Positions 39,730-48,780 of a stretch of 64,000 nucleotides of DNA are shown here, one piece after another (the first letter of the stretch is position 1; each line of letters opens with the position of its first letter). Location of the stretch: contig CAWIJJ010000005.1 in the NCBI GenBank assembly GCA_963836425.1, forward strand, positions 62,001 to 126,000. Reading direction: 5' to 3'. The position numbers were made by a program, and so were the translations under genes. Under the pieces are notes generated by a model. It made no database searches. It had not been told where the DNA came from and saw only the letters and a list, made by a program, of their open reading frames with translations. Origin of the DNA: CAWIJJ01 sp963836425 (GTDB taxonomy: Bacteria; Acidobacteriota; Terriglobia; Bryobacterales; Bryobacteraceae).

Positions 39730-40620
39730 TCAATTACTCCGCACGTGTTCGAGGAAGATTTCTTTGAGACTGACGGGGAACCGTTCCACGGAAGTGCCTG
39801 GAAGCGAGCGCGCCTGTTGCACGATGGCCTCCACGTTGCGGCTCGCCAGAATCGAAACGGTTCTCCCCTCCTGGCGCACGCGGTCCGCCCCAGGCAGCCA
39901 CGAGATCGGCGCGGGCTCCCATTCGAAGACGACGCGCAGCCGCTGGTATCGCACCTTCAGATCGTCGAGGGCGCCCTCCACTACACAGCGTCCGCGATCG
40001 ATGATGGCAACGTGATCGGCAATCTGTTCGACTTCAGCGAGTTGATGGGAAGAGAAGAAGATCGTGGTGCCCTCAGTCGCGGGAAGCGCCACGAGTTCCT
40101 TCAACAACGCCTCGACCACCGCTGGGTCAAGCCCCTCAATAGGCTCGTCCAGAATCAGCAGTTCAGCTCCATGCGACATTGCCAGCAGGAGCATCAGGCC
40201 TGTCCGCATGCCTTTTGAGAGAGCCGATATTTTCCGGTTGGGCGGCAGGCTGAACATGTCCATATAGCGGCGTTCCAGATCACAGCGCCACGTGGGAAAG
40301 AACGGGCGCGTGAAGCGGACGATCTGCTGCACGGTCATGTAAGGATACAAGTACTTGCTTTCGGAGACATAGCCGATGCGCCGCCGCAGGCCGGCATTCC
40401 CTTCGGGTCCGGTAACCACTTCATTGAAAACTCGTACGTCACCGCCCCCGGATTTCAGAAAACCAAGCAGCAGCCGGATCGTGGTCGTCTTGCCGGCGCC
40501 GTTCCGGCCGAGGAAGCCAAAGATACTCCCTTGGGAGACCTTGAGATCCAGCCCATCGACGGCCACATGGCTGCCGAAGCTTCTGCGCAGAGCTACCGTC
40601 TCGATAATGAAATCACTCAT
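39730..40620 (-). CDS. ABC transporter ATP-binding protein
   Basis: 296 residues. Walker A GRNGAGKTTT (38-47), Q-loop region in GYVSESKYLYPYMTV, signature SALSKGMRTGLMLLLAMSHG, Walker B LLILDEPIEGLDPAVVE, and H-loop FFSSHQLAEVEQIADHVAIIDRG. It belongs to the YtrB/CcmA-like exporters. The last 70 residues (KVRYQRLRVVFEWEPAPISWLPGADRVRQEGRTVSILAS) are the usual C-terminal extension. Stop and next start are adjacent; the regulator overlaps it upstream by four bases. The cargo is unknown; related operons respond to cell-wall active compounds. Confidence 0.93.
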   Translation of the reverse strand: MSDFIIETVALRRSFGSHVAVDGLDLKVSQGSIFGFLGRNGAGKTTTIRLLLGFLKSGGGDVRVFNEVVTGPEGNAGLRRRIGYVSESKYLYPYMTVQQIVRFTRPFFPTWRCDLERRYMDMFSLPPNRKISALSKGMRTGLMLLLAMSHGAELLILDEPIEGLDPAVVEALLKELVALPATEGTTIFFSSHQLAEVEQIADHVAIIDRGRCVVEGALDDLKVRYQRLRVVFEWEPAPISWLPGADRVRQEGRTVSILASRNVEAIVQQARSLPGTSVERFPVSLKEIFLEHVRSN

Positions 40621-41018
40621 AGCCTCCTCCCGCTCAGATTGTTCAACTGTGTTGCGGAAAGTTCGCTTTCAAACAGCCTTCTCATCTCCTGCTCCGTGAC
40701 ACCGAGAGACCGAAGGCGCTCGATAGCCGATTCCACGATGTTGTGTGCCTGGCGCATCACCTTTCCCCTTGCCGAGACTGACGAACTGATAAAAGCGCCC
40801 AAACCATGCCGCAGTTCCACGATGCCCTCGTGTTCGAGTTCGCGGTAGGCCCGCACCACGGTATTGGAGTTCATGACTAATTCCTGGGCAAGGGCCCGGA
40901 TCGTCGGAAGCTGATCCCCGGCGCGCAGGGCGCCTGTTTCGACTGCGTGTTTGACCTGCTCCATCAATTGAACGTAGAGCGGAACGCCAGACGAGGGATT
41001 CAGACGGAAGAACGCCAT
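40617..41018 (-). CDS. GntR-family (YtrA subfamily) regulator of the ABC operon
   Basis: 133 residues. FRLNPSSGVPLYVQLMEQVKHAVETGALRAGDQLPTIRALAQELVMNSNTVVRAYRELEHEGIVELRHGLGAFIS is the winged helix, with the same NSNTVVRAYRELE core as the 3545 regulator. The C-terminal 60 residues are the short helical YtrA tail. It is the first gene of the operon and shares its operator with the 3545 gene. YtrA regulators repress their own operon and are released by a ligand, often a cell-wall antibiotic. Confidence 0.92.
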   Translation of the reverse strand: MAFFRLNPSSGVPLYVQLMEQVKHAVETGALRAGDQLPTIRALAQELVMNSNTVVRAYRELEHEGIVELRHGLGAFISSSVSARGKVMRQAHNIVESAIERLRSLGVTEQEMRRLFESELSATQLNNLSGRRL

Positions 41019-41022
41019 GTGC

Positions 41023-41070
41023 AGTGTGCTAGTCCACTATCACAGTACACAATTCGAACAAGGCTGTCAA
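41023..41070 (-). promoter_or_regulatory. YtrA-type operator and promoter of the ABC operon
   Basis: On the - strand, TTGACA (41070-41065), 17 bp, TACTGT (41047-41042). AGTGTG (41023-41028), 13 bases, ACAGT (41042-41046) on the + strand match the 3545 operator arrangement exactly (AGTGTR-N13-ACAGT), and the next four bases (CTAG) are also identical. The operator covers the -10 box and the transcription start, as expected for repression. Confidence 0.65.
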
Positions 41071-41312
41071 TCTTCACGCGGTTACGGCGGTAGCGGCGCC
41101 GATCCCGACGGCTGTGAGGGCGATCACCGCCAGACCGAAGGCCGGCTTGCGCAGAAAATTGCGGTGGGCATAGCGAAGGTCCTGGAAGAGGTGGTCCAGC
41201 CAGTCGAGCCCGCGGGACGCGCGGCATTCGTCTTTGAGGTACTCGAGTGCGCCGAATTCCGGTAATGCGCTAAAAGTGCGTGATTGAATTCAGCCGCCCT
41301 GACTTCCCGCTC

Positions 41313-41351
41313 CTGACTTTACGGCAATGTATGTACTATACTGTAAATACA
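41313..41351 (+). promoter_or_regulatory. Promoter and palindrome before brnT
   Basis: CTGACT (41313-41318), 18 bp, TATACT (41337-41342). The palindrome TGTAT (41328-41332) N14 ATACA (41347-41351) covers the -10 region and ends one base before the ATG. It fits autoregulation by BrnA. The 10-bp distance from -10 to start codon implies a very short leader. Confidence 0.55.
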
Positions 41352-41352
41352 A

Positions 41353-41640
41353 ATGAAGATCGAATGGGATCAGGCAAAGAACGAAATCAATAAGGCCAAG
41401 CACGGCATTGACTTCGATACTGCCCAATTGGTTTTCGATGATCCCTTCTGCATCACGTTCGTTGAACGGGTTACGGACGGCGAGGAACGGTGGTACGCAA
41501 TTGGCTCCATCGAGAACGTCATCCTTCTTGTTGTGGTGCATACCTACCGAATAGAAGGTTCCGATGAAGTCATCCGTATCATCTCAGCCCGTCCTGCAAC
41601 CCGGCAAGAAAGGAAACTATATGTCGAAGCTATCGGCTGA
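41353..41640 (+). CDS. brnT: BrnT family ribonuclease toxin
   Basis: 95 residues. FEWDQ-type start (MKIEWDQAKNEINKAKHGIDFDTAQLVFDDPF), then TDGEERWYAIGSIENVILLVVVHTYR, and EVIRIISARPATRQERKLY, the standard BrnT (RelE-like) elements including the ISAR..T..E C-terminus with its catalytic residues. It cleaves mRNA and arrests growth until bound by BrnA. The gene ends inside the antitoxin gene (20-bp overlap). Confidence 0.93.
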   Translation: MKIEWDQAKNEINKAKHGIDFDTAQLVFDDPFCITFVERVTDGEERWYAIGSIENVILLVVVHTYRIEGSDEVIRIISARPATRQERKLYVEAIG

Positions 41641-41881
41641 AAAACGTAAAGAGCTTCAAAGACTCGCTGCCAAGCCGGATCGTGAAATCGACCTCACCGA
41701 TATTCCTGAGATTCGTGAGATCCCATCGGATGCGGTTATCGGTCGCTTTTATCGCCCGAAGAAATCCACCGTAACTATTCGGCTCGATTCCGATGTCCTA
41801 TCATGGCTGAAGGCGACGGGTGAAGGATACCAGACTCGCATCAACGCCTATTTGCGTGAAATGATGCAGCGGAATCGCTAA
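41621..41881 (+). CDS. brnA: BrnA family antitoxin
   Basis: 86 residues from ATG 41621 with AGAAAGGAAAC upstream; a further start at 41564 would extend into brnT and is unlikely. MSKLSAEKRKELQRLAAKPDREIDLTDIPEI then FYRPKKSTVTIRLDSDVLSWLKATGEGYQTRINAYLREMM, the ribbon-helix-helix DNA-binding C-terminus of BrnA. It neutralises BrnT and represses the operon. Overlaps brnT by 20 bp. Confidence 0.93.
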   Translation: MSKLSAEKRKELQRLAAKPDREIDLTDIPEIREIPSDAVIGRFYRPKKSTVTIRLDSDVLSWLKATGEGYQTRINAYLREMMQRNR

Positions 41882-41990
41882 ACTGACTCCGGGCGCACTG
41901 AGTTCTGCCGTCATTGGGAGTTAATTCGCTACGAGCCTAAAGGGCATGCGTTTCCGGGTAATCTGACAATCTTATCGGAGCCGGCGACCC

Positions 41991-42019
41991 TTGACATGAT
42001 TATCGGAATCTGATATAAC
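41991..42019 (+). promoter_or_regulatory. Promoter with inverted repeat before the PadR gene
   Basis: TTGACA (41991-41996), 17 bp, TATAAC (42014-42019). An imperfect palindrome, TCGGAATC around 42003 and GAATCCGA near 42021-42028, flanks the -10 box and is a likely PadR site. The ATG is 11 bp after the -10 box, so the transcript has almost no leader. Confidence 0.65.
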
Positions 42020-42030
42020 GGAATCCGATC

Positions 42031-42384
42031 ATGAAACCGGACCCCGATAAGTATCTTCCTCTAGCTCCGGCCGCGCTGCACATTCTGCTCTCGCTGGCCG
42101 AAGAACCGATGCACGGCTACGGCATCAAGCAGGAGGTGTTGCGCCAATCGGGCGGCCGCTATAGCCTTGGGCCCGGCACGCTCTACGACAACCTCCAACG
42201 GCTAATGAAGCAGCGCATGGTGGAAGAAGTAGCGGGGCCTCGCGAAGAGGAAAACTCGCGCCGGCGTTATTATCGCCTGAGCTCGCTTGGCCGCGGCGTG
42301 CTCTCGCAGGAAATCGCGCGGCTGGAAGACGTGGTGCATGAGGGCAGAACGCGCCTCCGCTTGCTCAAACCCAGGAGGGCCTGA
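42031..42384 (+). CDS. PadR-family transcriptional regulator
   Basis: 117 residues. YLPLAPAALHILLSLAEEPMHGYGIKQEVLRQSGGRYSLGPGTLYDNLQRLMKQRMVEEV and RRYYRLSSLGRGVLSQEIARLE are the PadR winged helix with the typical L.PG.LY..L..L motif and a short C-terminal helix. Such proteins repress nearby genes and respond to small molecules. Its stop (TGA 42382-42384) overlaps the next start by one base, so it is co-translated with the EF-hand protein. Confidence 0.92.
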   Translation: MKPDPDKYLPLAPAALHILLSLAEEPMHGYGIKQEVLRQSGGRYSLGPGTLYDNLQRLMKQRMVEEVAGPREEENSRRRYYRLSSLGRGVLSQEIARLEDVVHEGRTRLRLLKPRRA

Positions 42385-43253
42385 TGCTGCGATGGCTGTA
42401 CATCCAACTGATCTGGCTCCATCCGGCGCCGTTCCGCTGGCGTTTTGGCGACGACATGCTTGACGATTTCGACCGTGCTGCGTTACGCGACAAGCCGCGA
42501 TATTTCGCCGATGCCGCGGCCTCGCTTGCGCGGCAGTGGCTGTTGCGCCCGGAATTCCGGCGTCCGGAGCCGACCGCAGCGACTGCGGCGTCCTTGGCAG
42601 CGGGGGTGCCGCTGTTCCAAACCCTAGACACCTACAAACCGCGACCGGCGGCGTTACTTCATGGCGGACTTCTGACCATCCTCTTGTTTCTTGCCGCGGT
42701 GGTCGCGATCAACAAGGGCGGCGGAGTTGCGAGGCCGTTTCTCGTCGGCGCGCATTTTTCCAGGCCCGGCCTCTTGCCGATCGACCGGAATTCGGTTGCC
42801 GCCAGCGATCTCAACACCACCGTCAAGGTGGGACCGGATCCCTTCGATGCGTGGCTGAAGCTCGCCCGACCTTATTTTGGTTCGATGCCCGTGCTGCGTG
42901 CGCTCGACACCGATGGTGATCTTGCGCTCTCGTCGCGGGAGATCGACAACGCTCCGGCGGCGCTTCGCAATCTGGACACCAACCACGCCGGCAAGGTGAC
43001 AGCCGAGGAATGCGGCCTGCACATCGATCCGAATTCCGTGCCCCCGACGATGCCAGTGCAACTTCGCCGGCAGTTCATGAGCTATCATCCGGTGCTGGCT
43101 GCTCTCGACGCCGACCATGACGGCGAGATCTCGGCTTGGGAGATCGATCACGCTGCCGCGGCGCTGAAGAAGCCCGATCGAAATCATGACGGTTACCTGA
43201 CCGCCGACGAGTTGGTTCCGTTTGAAATGGCGGTCCGCGCGGGTCTGCGGTGA
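42384..43253 (+). CDS. Membrane-anchored EF-hand protein partnered with PadR
   Basis: 289 residues. The first 75 residues (MLRWLYIQLIWLHPAPFRWRFGDDMLDDFDRAALRDKPRYFADAAASLARQWLL) resemble the N-terminal cap seen on acidobacterial orphan permeases that follow PadR genes. One transmembrane helix follows (LLHGGLLTILLFLAAVVAI), then a C-terminal half with four EF-hand-like loops: DTDGDLALSSREID, DTNHAGKVTAEE, DADHDGEISAWEID and DRNHDGYLTADEL. Loops 1, 3 and 4 keep the Dx[DN]xDG calcium ligands; loop 2 is degenerate (NHAG). It is likely an exported or membrane-facing calcium sensor. The function is inferred. Confidence 0.75.
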   Translation: MLRWLYIQLIWLHPAPFRWRFGDDMLDDFDRAALRDKPRYFADAAASLARQWLLRPEFRRPEPTAATAASLAAGVPLFQTLDTYKPRPAALLHGGLLTILLFLAAVVAINKGGGVARPFLVGAHFSRPGLLPIDRNSVAASDLNTTVKVGPDPFDAWLKLARPYFGSMPVLRALDTDGDLALSSREIDNAPAALRNLDTNHAGKVTAEECGLHIDPNSVPPTMPVQLRRQFMSYHPVLAALDADHDGEISAWEIDHAAAALKKPDRNHDGYLTADELVPFEMAVRAGLR

Positions 43254-43259
43254 GTACCG

Positions 43260-43799
43260 GAAATTGACAGGAAAGCTACTCTTTTGATTGCTGCGCTATC
43301 CAGTGTCTCGTTGCAAGCTCAACCCGTGTCATCGCCGGCGACGCCCAAATTCGAGGTCGTCTCGATTCGGCGGCACAATGCAGAGAGTGGGCCGGTACAA
43401 ACTGGGCCGACATCGGAAGGATTTCGTTCGATCGGCCTTCCCATCTTTGCCATATTTCAGTTGGCGTATGCGCTTCCGAACCAGCGCGGGCTGCTACGTG
43501 GAGATCAGATTGAGGGAGATCCGGGCTGGTTGAGTGACGAACTCTATGACGTAGTGGCGAAGGTTGACCAGGCAGATCTTGCCGACTGGCAGAAACCGGC
43601 GACGCCGACGAGGCAGACAATGCTCCGCGCAATGCTGCAGGCGATGTTGGCCGAACGGTGCAAAGTGGTAGTGCACTTTTGGGAGCAAAGAGGCGCCGGT
43701 GAATGACTTGGTGATAGCGAAGGGTGGGCCGAAGTTCAAACAGGCGGAGACTGTCGATACGGCCGAACTGAGGCGGAAGCACCCCGAAGGATGTGAGTA
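43260..43799 (+). pseudogene. TIGR03435-family remnant (frameshifted)
   Basis: From about 43284 the frame reads PKFEVVSIRRHNAESGP, IFAIFQLAYALPNQRGLLRGDQIEGDPGWLSDELYDVVAKVDQADLADWQKPATPTRQTMLRAMLQAMLAERCKVVVHF, the first half of a TIGR03435 protein. It then meets a stop after RGAGE; the homologous text continues one frame over as SKEAPVNDLVIAKGGPKFKQAETVDTAELRRKHPEG and stops again near 43799. The native start and the C-terminal half are missing. It is a degenerate member of the same family as the 32363 gene. Confidence 0.75.
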
Positions 43800-44203
43800 G
43801 CGGTCGCGTTCGGGCGATTTGTAACGACCTTCGCATGCCGGCATCACGTCGGGTGGTTTGCACTACTGTTGAGATCAGAGCACACAAATAGCGGCAGCGT
43901 TCCTGCGACCGCTGCTACACATAAACGAGTTTTCACCGAAAAGCATGGTGGGCCATCCTCTCCACCGGTGCAGGCGGCCGGTAAGGATTTCGAGGCGATT
44001 CGGCAGGCACTCAGCCGGCAGGCGGCGGTTGCGAATTGATCACTGGACCTGGCGGTCGAATTGAAAATGGAGTTCCCCGTCAAGTCCACGCGGTGTTCGA
44101 CAGCCGCTTCCGGTTGGCTCGCGGAAATCCGCGTTCGGCTGCCGGGATTCGCGTTCGCGCGGTTTTGATTGAAGCGGGCGGCGGGCGGCCGTAGTCTCGT
44201 AGC
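43800..44203. other. Decayed intergenic region with a kinase-tail remnant
   Basis: About 400 bp. Apart from the fragment at 43938-44039 I see no coding signal. The final 100 bases carry short repeated words (GAAATCCGCGTTCGG, GGATTCGCGTTCGCG) before the ATG at 44204. No promoter is obvious. Confidence 0.4.
43938..44039 (+). pseudogene. Remnant of a Ser/Thr kinase-TPR gene tail
   Basis: The frame EKHGGPSSPPVQAAGKDFEAIRQALSRQAAVAN followed by TGA corresponds residue for residue to the C-terminus of the 53399 kinase (EKHAGPSAAPVQEARKDLETIRQALSRQTMVAN). Similarity ends just upstream. This is the last 100 bp of a related gene left behind by deletion or recombination next to the TIGR03435 remnant. 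Confidence 0.75.
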
Positions 44204-45559
44204 ATGAAAAAACTGATTTTCGGGATTCTGATCACGGCCCTGTCGGCGATGCCGCAGGGCGGGGGGACGGTGGCGGGGAAATGGCAGCTTGCCCTCGAGA
44301 CCGATCACGGCAACGTCAGCGGGCCGCTCGAATTGAAGCAGGACGGCTCCAAACTTTCCGGGACCTTCGATGCGCAGGAGATGGGGAAGGTCGCGGTAAC
44401 CGGGGAGGCGCAGGGGCCGAAGATTTCTTTGACCCTGGCCATGCATGGCGGCGAGTTCATGTTGAAGCTTACGGGCACAGTGGATGCCGGGAGGATGAGC
44501 GGCGGCTTCGAGGGGATTGCGGGCAAGTGGTCGGCGAGCCGCGCGCTGACCGGCACGGTGACGGGATTCAAGCCGGATTCGCTGGAGATCGGCTTCCAAC
44601 CCGATCAGGGTGAGGCGATGTTTCTGAAAGTGGGCGCCGGGACGCAGGTGGTACGGGTGGCGCCCGGCGAAAGGGACCTCGCGAAAGCGGCGCCGGCGAA
44701 AGTGACCGACATCCTCAAGGGCGACCGGCTGCTGGCGACGCCGGGCGAAGGCGCCGGGGAGGCACGCAGGCTGGTGCTGGTCGCGGCGGACGATATCGCG
44801 CGGCGTAACGAGCAGGAGCGCGCTGACTGGGCACGTCGCGGGATTTCGGGCATCGTGGCCGCACACGACGGCGACGCGATCACGCTTGAAACGCGCACCT
44901 CGTCCGGGGCGAAGACGACGCGGGTGCTTCTATCCGGCGCGACGGTGGTGCGGCGCTATGCTCCCGATTCGGTGAAGTTTACCGATGCGCTTCCGGACAG
45001 CGCGGCCGGGATCCGCATTGGGGACCAGGTGAAGCTGCGCGGGGAGCGGAAAGACGAGAGCACGGTGGCGGCAGAGGAAATCGTGTACGGCACGTTCGTG
45101 ACGAGCCTGGGAACCATTCGCGGGATCGACCGCGACGGCTCCACGATCCGGCTCGAAGACCTGGCCACCAAACAGCCGGTGACGGTGCGGATCACGGCTG
45201 ACTCGCGCATCCGGCTGCTGCCGGGAATGGCACCGGGGCAAGCGGGCGAGGGCCACGGCGGAGGTGGCACGCCGATCACCACGGCGGCGGACCTGATGGC
45301 GATGTTCGAGCGGCTGCCGGCAGTGAAGACGGGCGACCTCAAAGTGGGCGGATCGGTGATCCTGACGAGCACCCGCGGCGCGAAGCCCGGCGAGGTGACG
45401 GCGATCCTGATGCTGGCGAATGCGGACATGCTGGTCGAGATGGCGCAGGCCACGGCGGCGGGGGAGAAGGGCACCACGGCGGTGGACGTGATCGGGCGGC
45501 TGCACGGCGGGATGTTCGGCGGACCGGGCGGACTCAGCCTGCCGGCGATGCTGCAATAG
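44204..45559 (+). CDS. Secreted protein with DUF5666-like repeats
   Basis: 451 residues. A signal peptide (MKKLIFGILITALSAMPQ) is followed by GTVAGKWQLALETDHGNVSGPLELKQDGSKLSGTFDAQEMGKVAVTGEAQGPKISLTLAM, a lipocalin-like beta sandwich that is common in acidobacterial secreted proteins. Two to three DUF5666-like OB repeats follow (LTGTVTGFKPDSLEI ... DILKGDRLLATP; ISGIVAAHDGDAITLETRTSSG ... IRIGDQVKLRGER; LGTIRGIDRDGSTIRLEDLATKQPVTVRIT). The C-terminus is a Gly/Met-rich tail. It starts 25 bp before the TonB receptor gene (45584), which it probably accompanies. Binding partner unknown. Confidence 0.75.
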   Translation: MKKLIFGILITALSAMPQGGGTVAGKWQLALETDHGNVSGPLELKQDGSKLSGTFDAQEMGKVAVTGEAQGPKISLTLAMHGGEFMLKLTGTVDAGRMSGGFEGIAGKWSASRALTGTVTGFKPDSLEIGFQPDQGEAMFLKVGAGTQVVRVAPGERDLAKAAPAKVTDILKGDRLLATPGEGAGEARRLVLVAADDIARRNEQERADWARRGISGIVAAHDGDAITLETRTSSGAKTTRVLLSGATVVRRYAPDSVKFTDALPDSAAGIRIGDQVKLRGERKDESTVAAEEIVYGTFVTSLGTIRGIDRDGSTIRLEDLATKQPVTVRITADSRIRLLPGMAPGQAGEGHGGGGTPITTAADLMAMFERLPAVKTGDLKVGGSVILTSTRGAKPGEVTAILMLANADMLVEMAQATAAGEKGTTAVDVIGRLHGGMFGGPGGLSLPAMLQ

Positions 45560-45583
45560 GTTCGCGCAACCGAGGACAGTCCG

Positions 45584-48302
45584 ATGAAAGGCTATGCGGC
45601 AATCGCGCTCCTGGTATTCCTGCGGGCGGCGGTGGGGCAGGTGGCCAGCCTGAGCGGCACGGTGACCGACCCTTCGGGAGCGCCCATCCCGGAGGCGGCG
45701 GTCCGGCTTCGCGGCGCGGACGGAAAGAGCACGCGTACGGACGCGGAGGGCCGCTACGCATTCCGGCAACTGGCGGCGGGGCGCTACGAGGTCCGGATCG
45801 CGGCGAAGGGTTTCCGCGAGACGCGCGTGAAGGAAGTGGACGTTTCCGGGCGGGCGACGCTCGACGCGCGGCTCGAGATCGAAATGCGGCGGCAGGTGGT
45901 GAATGTGGAAGGGCAGGGCCGCGCACTGAGCGCGGAACCGGGCTCCAACGGGGGTGCGGTGATCCTGGGCCGGCGGCAACTGGAGGCGCTTTCCGACGAT
46001 CCCGACGAACTGGCGATGCAGCTTCAGGCGCTGGCCGGGCCGGCGCCCGGACCGAACGGCGGGCAGATGTTCCTCGATGGTTTCAGCGGGGGCGGGCTGC
46101 CTCCGAAGTCGGCCATCCGGGAGGTGCGGATCAATGCCAACCCGTTCTCGCCGGAATTCGACAGCCCGGGATTCGCGCGCGTGGAGGTTTTTACGAAAGC
46201 GGGAAGCGAGGCGCTGCGCGGGGAGGGGTTCGCGCAGGCGAACGATACGGTTCTGAATGCGCGCAATCCGCTGCTGGGCGAGGCGGCGCGGCCGCCCTAC
46301 CGGACGCGATTCATCGGAGCCAGCGCGAGCGGACCGCTGCGCAGGAACAAGGCGGCGTTCACGGTGGCGGCCGAGCGCCGCTCGATTGCCGAGAGCTCGC
46401 TGATCCTGGCTACGGTATTGGATACGGGCCTCGCGCCGGCGGACATTCGCGCCACGCTGCCGCGTCCGCAATCCCGGCTGAGCGTGAGTCCGCGGCTCGA
46501 CTATGCGTGGAACGCGAAGCACACGCTGGCGGTGCGGTATCAGGAACTGCGGGCGAGTTCGGACGGCCTCGGGGCGGGGGATTTCAATCTGGCGTCGCGG
46601 GCGTATGACGAGCGGCAGACGCAGCAGACCGTGCAGGTGACGGAGACCGCCGCGCCGAGCGTGCGGACAGTAAACGAGACGCGGTTTCAGTTTTTGCGGT
46701 CGGCGACGCGAACGGCGGCGCGGAACGAGGCGCCCGCGATCGACGTGGCGGGGGCGTTCAGCGGCGGCGGCGCGCCGGGCAGGGATGTCCGGCGCGGTGA
46801 GCAACGGCTGGGAACTCGCGAACCTCACCATCCACACGCGGGGAGCGCACACGCTGAAGTGGGGCGGGCGGATGCGTCAGGTGTTCCTGACCGATACATC
46901 GCGGCTCAATTTTGCCGGGTCGTTTACGTTCTACTCGCTGGACGACTACCGGAACGCGCTCGAAGGCCAGGGCGGACCGGCGCAATTCAGGCTGAGCGCG
47001 GGCAACCCCACGACGCGGGTTTCGCAGGCCGATGCGGGAGTCTTCGCGGGAGACGACTGGCGCGTGCGGCCGAATGTTACTGCGAGCTACGGGGTGCGGG
47101 TGGAAGCGCAGAACAACATCGGGAGGCGAACGGCCTGGGCGCCGCGGGCGGGCCTGGCTTGGGGGCTCGACGGCGGCGGCAGGCGTCCGGCAAAGACGCT
47201 GCTGCGTGCGGGCGCGGGCGTGTTCTTCGAACGCGTGCCGGCGCAGGTGAAGCTGAACAGCCTGCGCTTCGATGGGGCGACGCAGCGATCGTTTCTGATT
47301 CTCAATCCGGACTTTTTCCCTGGCGTGCCGGCGGCGGGCGCACTCGAGCGGGCGGGCGGGACACAGCAACTGCAGCCGGTTTATGCAGCCCTGGAGGCGC
47401 CCCGGTTGTACCAGACCAGCCTCGGCGTGGAGCGGCAGATCGACGCGGCTTCGCGGGTGACGGTCACCTGGGTGTGGAGCCGCGGAGTGCATTTGCTGAA
47501 CCGGCGGAACGTGAACGCGCCGGTGGGCGGAAGCTACCCGTTCGGCGACGGGTCGGTCCGGCTGTTGACGGAGTCGGCGGGACGGAGCCGGCAGAACCAG
47601 CTCATCGTGAATTTCAGCGCGAACCGCCGCGGCGTGTTTCTGTTCGGCTTCTACACGCTATCGCGCGGCGAGGATGACAACGAGGGCATGCCGGCGGATC
47701 CGTACGACCTGAAGGCGGAGTGGGGGCCATCCTCGTACGGCGACCTGCGGCACCGGGCGGCCTTCGGCGCCACGGTTAAAGCTCCGGGCGGGATCAGCGT
47801 GGCGCCGTTCGTGGTGGCGAATACGGGACAGCCGTATAACATCACCACCGGGCGGGACCCGCGGGAGACGGGGTTCGCCACCGAGCGGCCGGCACTTGCG
47901 CCGTGCGCGGGCGGCGGCATCTGTTTCGACGCGCGGCCGGAACCGGGCGTGCCGCGCATCGGGCGGAACTTCGGGCGGGGTCCGGGGGCTTTGAATATCG
48001 CGCTCCGGCTGTCGCGTACGTGGACGATCGGGACGGCGCGCGCCGCGGCGGGGCAGCCGCCGGCGACGGATGGGCCGCCCCACGGGGGGCCGGCGGCGGA
48101 GGGCGGCAAGTACTCGGTGACCGTGAGCGCGAGCACGCTGAACCTGCTCAATCACGCCAACTACGCGAACCCGGTGGGCAACCTGTCGTCGCCCTATTTC
48201 GGGCAGTACCGGAATCTGGGCGGATTTGTGGTTTTGGCGCACGACGGGACGCCGAGCACGTACAACCGCAAAGTGGATTTGCAGGTGCGAGTGACGTTTT
48301 GA
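45584..48302 (+). CDS. TonB-dependent receptor (Oar-like) with a central frameshift
   Basis: About 905 residues if the frames are joined. The first frame gives a signal peptide, a carboxypeptidase-like beta domain (VASLSGTVTDPSGAPIPEAAVRLRGADGKSTRTDAEGRYAFRQLAAGRYEVRIAAKGF), a plug domain and the barrel start. At about 46765-46785 the homologous text moves to another frame (GAFSGGGA then SGAVSNGWELANLTIHTRGAHTLKWGGRMRQVF), within a run of GGC/GCG repeats. The second frame supplies the rest of the barrel and ends in a terminal YNRKVDLQVRVTF strand. It would import large substrates across the outer membrane. One indel in a GC-rich run separates the two frames, so it is either broken or a sequencing artefact. 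Confidence 0.85.
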
Positions 48303-48312
48303 GGGCGATCCA

Positions 48313-48780
48313 TCAGGAGAACAGGCTAACGATTAATCGCAAGGCGAGATAACAGGCGGCCAGGCTCAGCGCGATTTTCAATGAGGCCCAGGCCAGCGCT
48401 GCGGCGAAGCGGCAAACAGGGATTAAGATAACCCCGGCGAAGCATCCACCGAGGATGTATTTGATGCCGCCGGAATTTCCCAAAGCGATCGAGTAGAGCC
48501 AGCCGCACACTGCACCCATCACCATCAGCAACCAGTACAATGTTCGTTCGGAGCGCCCGGTCTGTGCCTGCGGCGTTCTCGCGCGGGGTCCTGCAAAGCT
48601 GGAGTTGGCTCCTGAATCGGCCGGCGGCCGTCGCGCAGGCCGAGACATGCGCAGATCCATCGCTTGCCTTTCAGCTTCGGCCTGCATTCGTTGCTGGCGT
48701 TGCACTGTCCACAGGTGGCCCAGCAGACCCCTGCCTTGCATGGCCTCGTCCAGCCACCGATTGCCTCGGTAATATGCCAT
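48313..48780 (-). CDS. Hypothetical membrane protein
   Basis: 155 residues. The N-terminus is hydrophilic and Arg-rich (MAYYRGNRWLDEAMQGRGLLGHLWTVQRQQRMQAEAERQAMDLRMSRPARRPP), followed by three hydrophobic helices (TLYWLLMVMGAVCGWLYSIAL, YILGGCFAGVILIPVCRFAAALAWASL, IALSLAACYLALRLIVSLF). I recognise no domain. The stop lies 10 bp from the converging receptor gene. The 190 bp upstream (48781-48972) contain no gene that I can support. Confidence 0.6.
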   Translation of the reverse strand: MAYYRGNRWLDEAMQGRGLLGHLWTVQRQQRMQAEAERQAMDLRMSRPARRPPADSGANSSFAGPRARTPQAQTGRSERTLYWLLMVMGAVCGWLYSIALGNSGGIKYILGGCFAGVILIPVCRFAAALAWASLKIALSLAACYLALRLIVSLFS

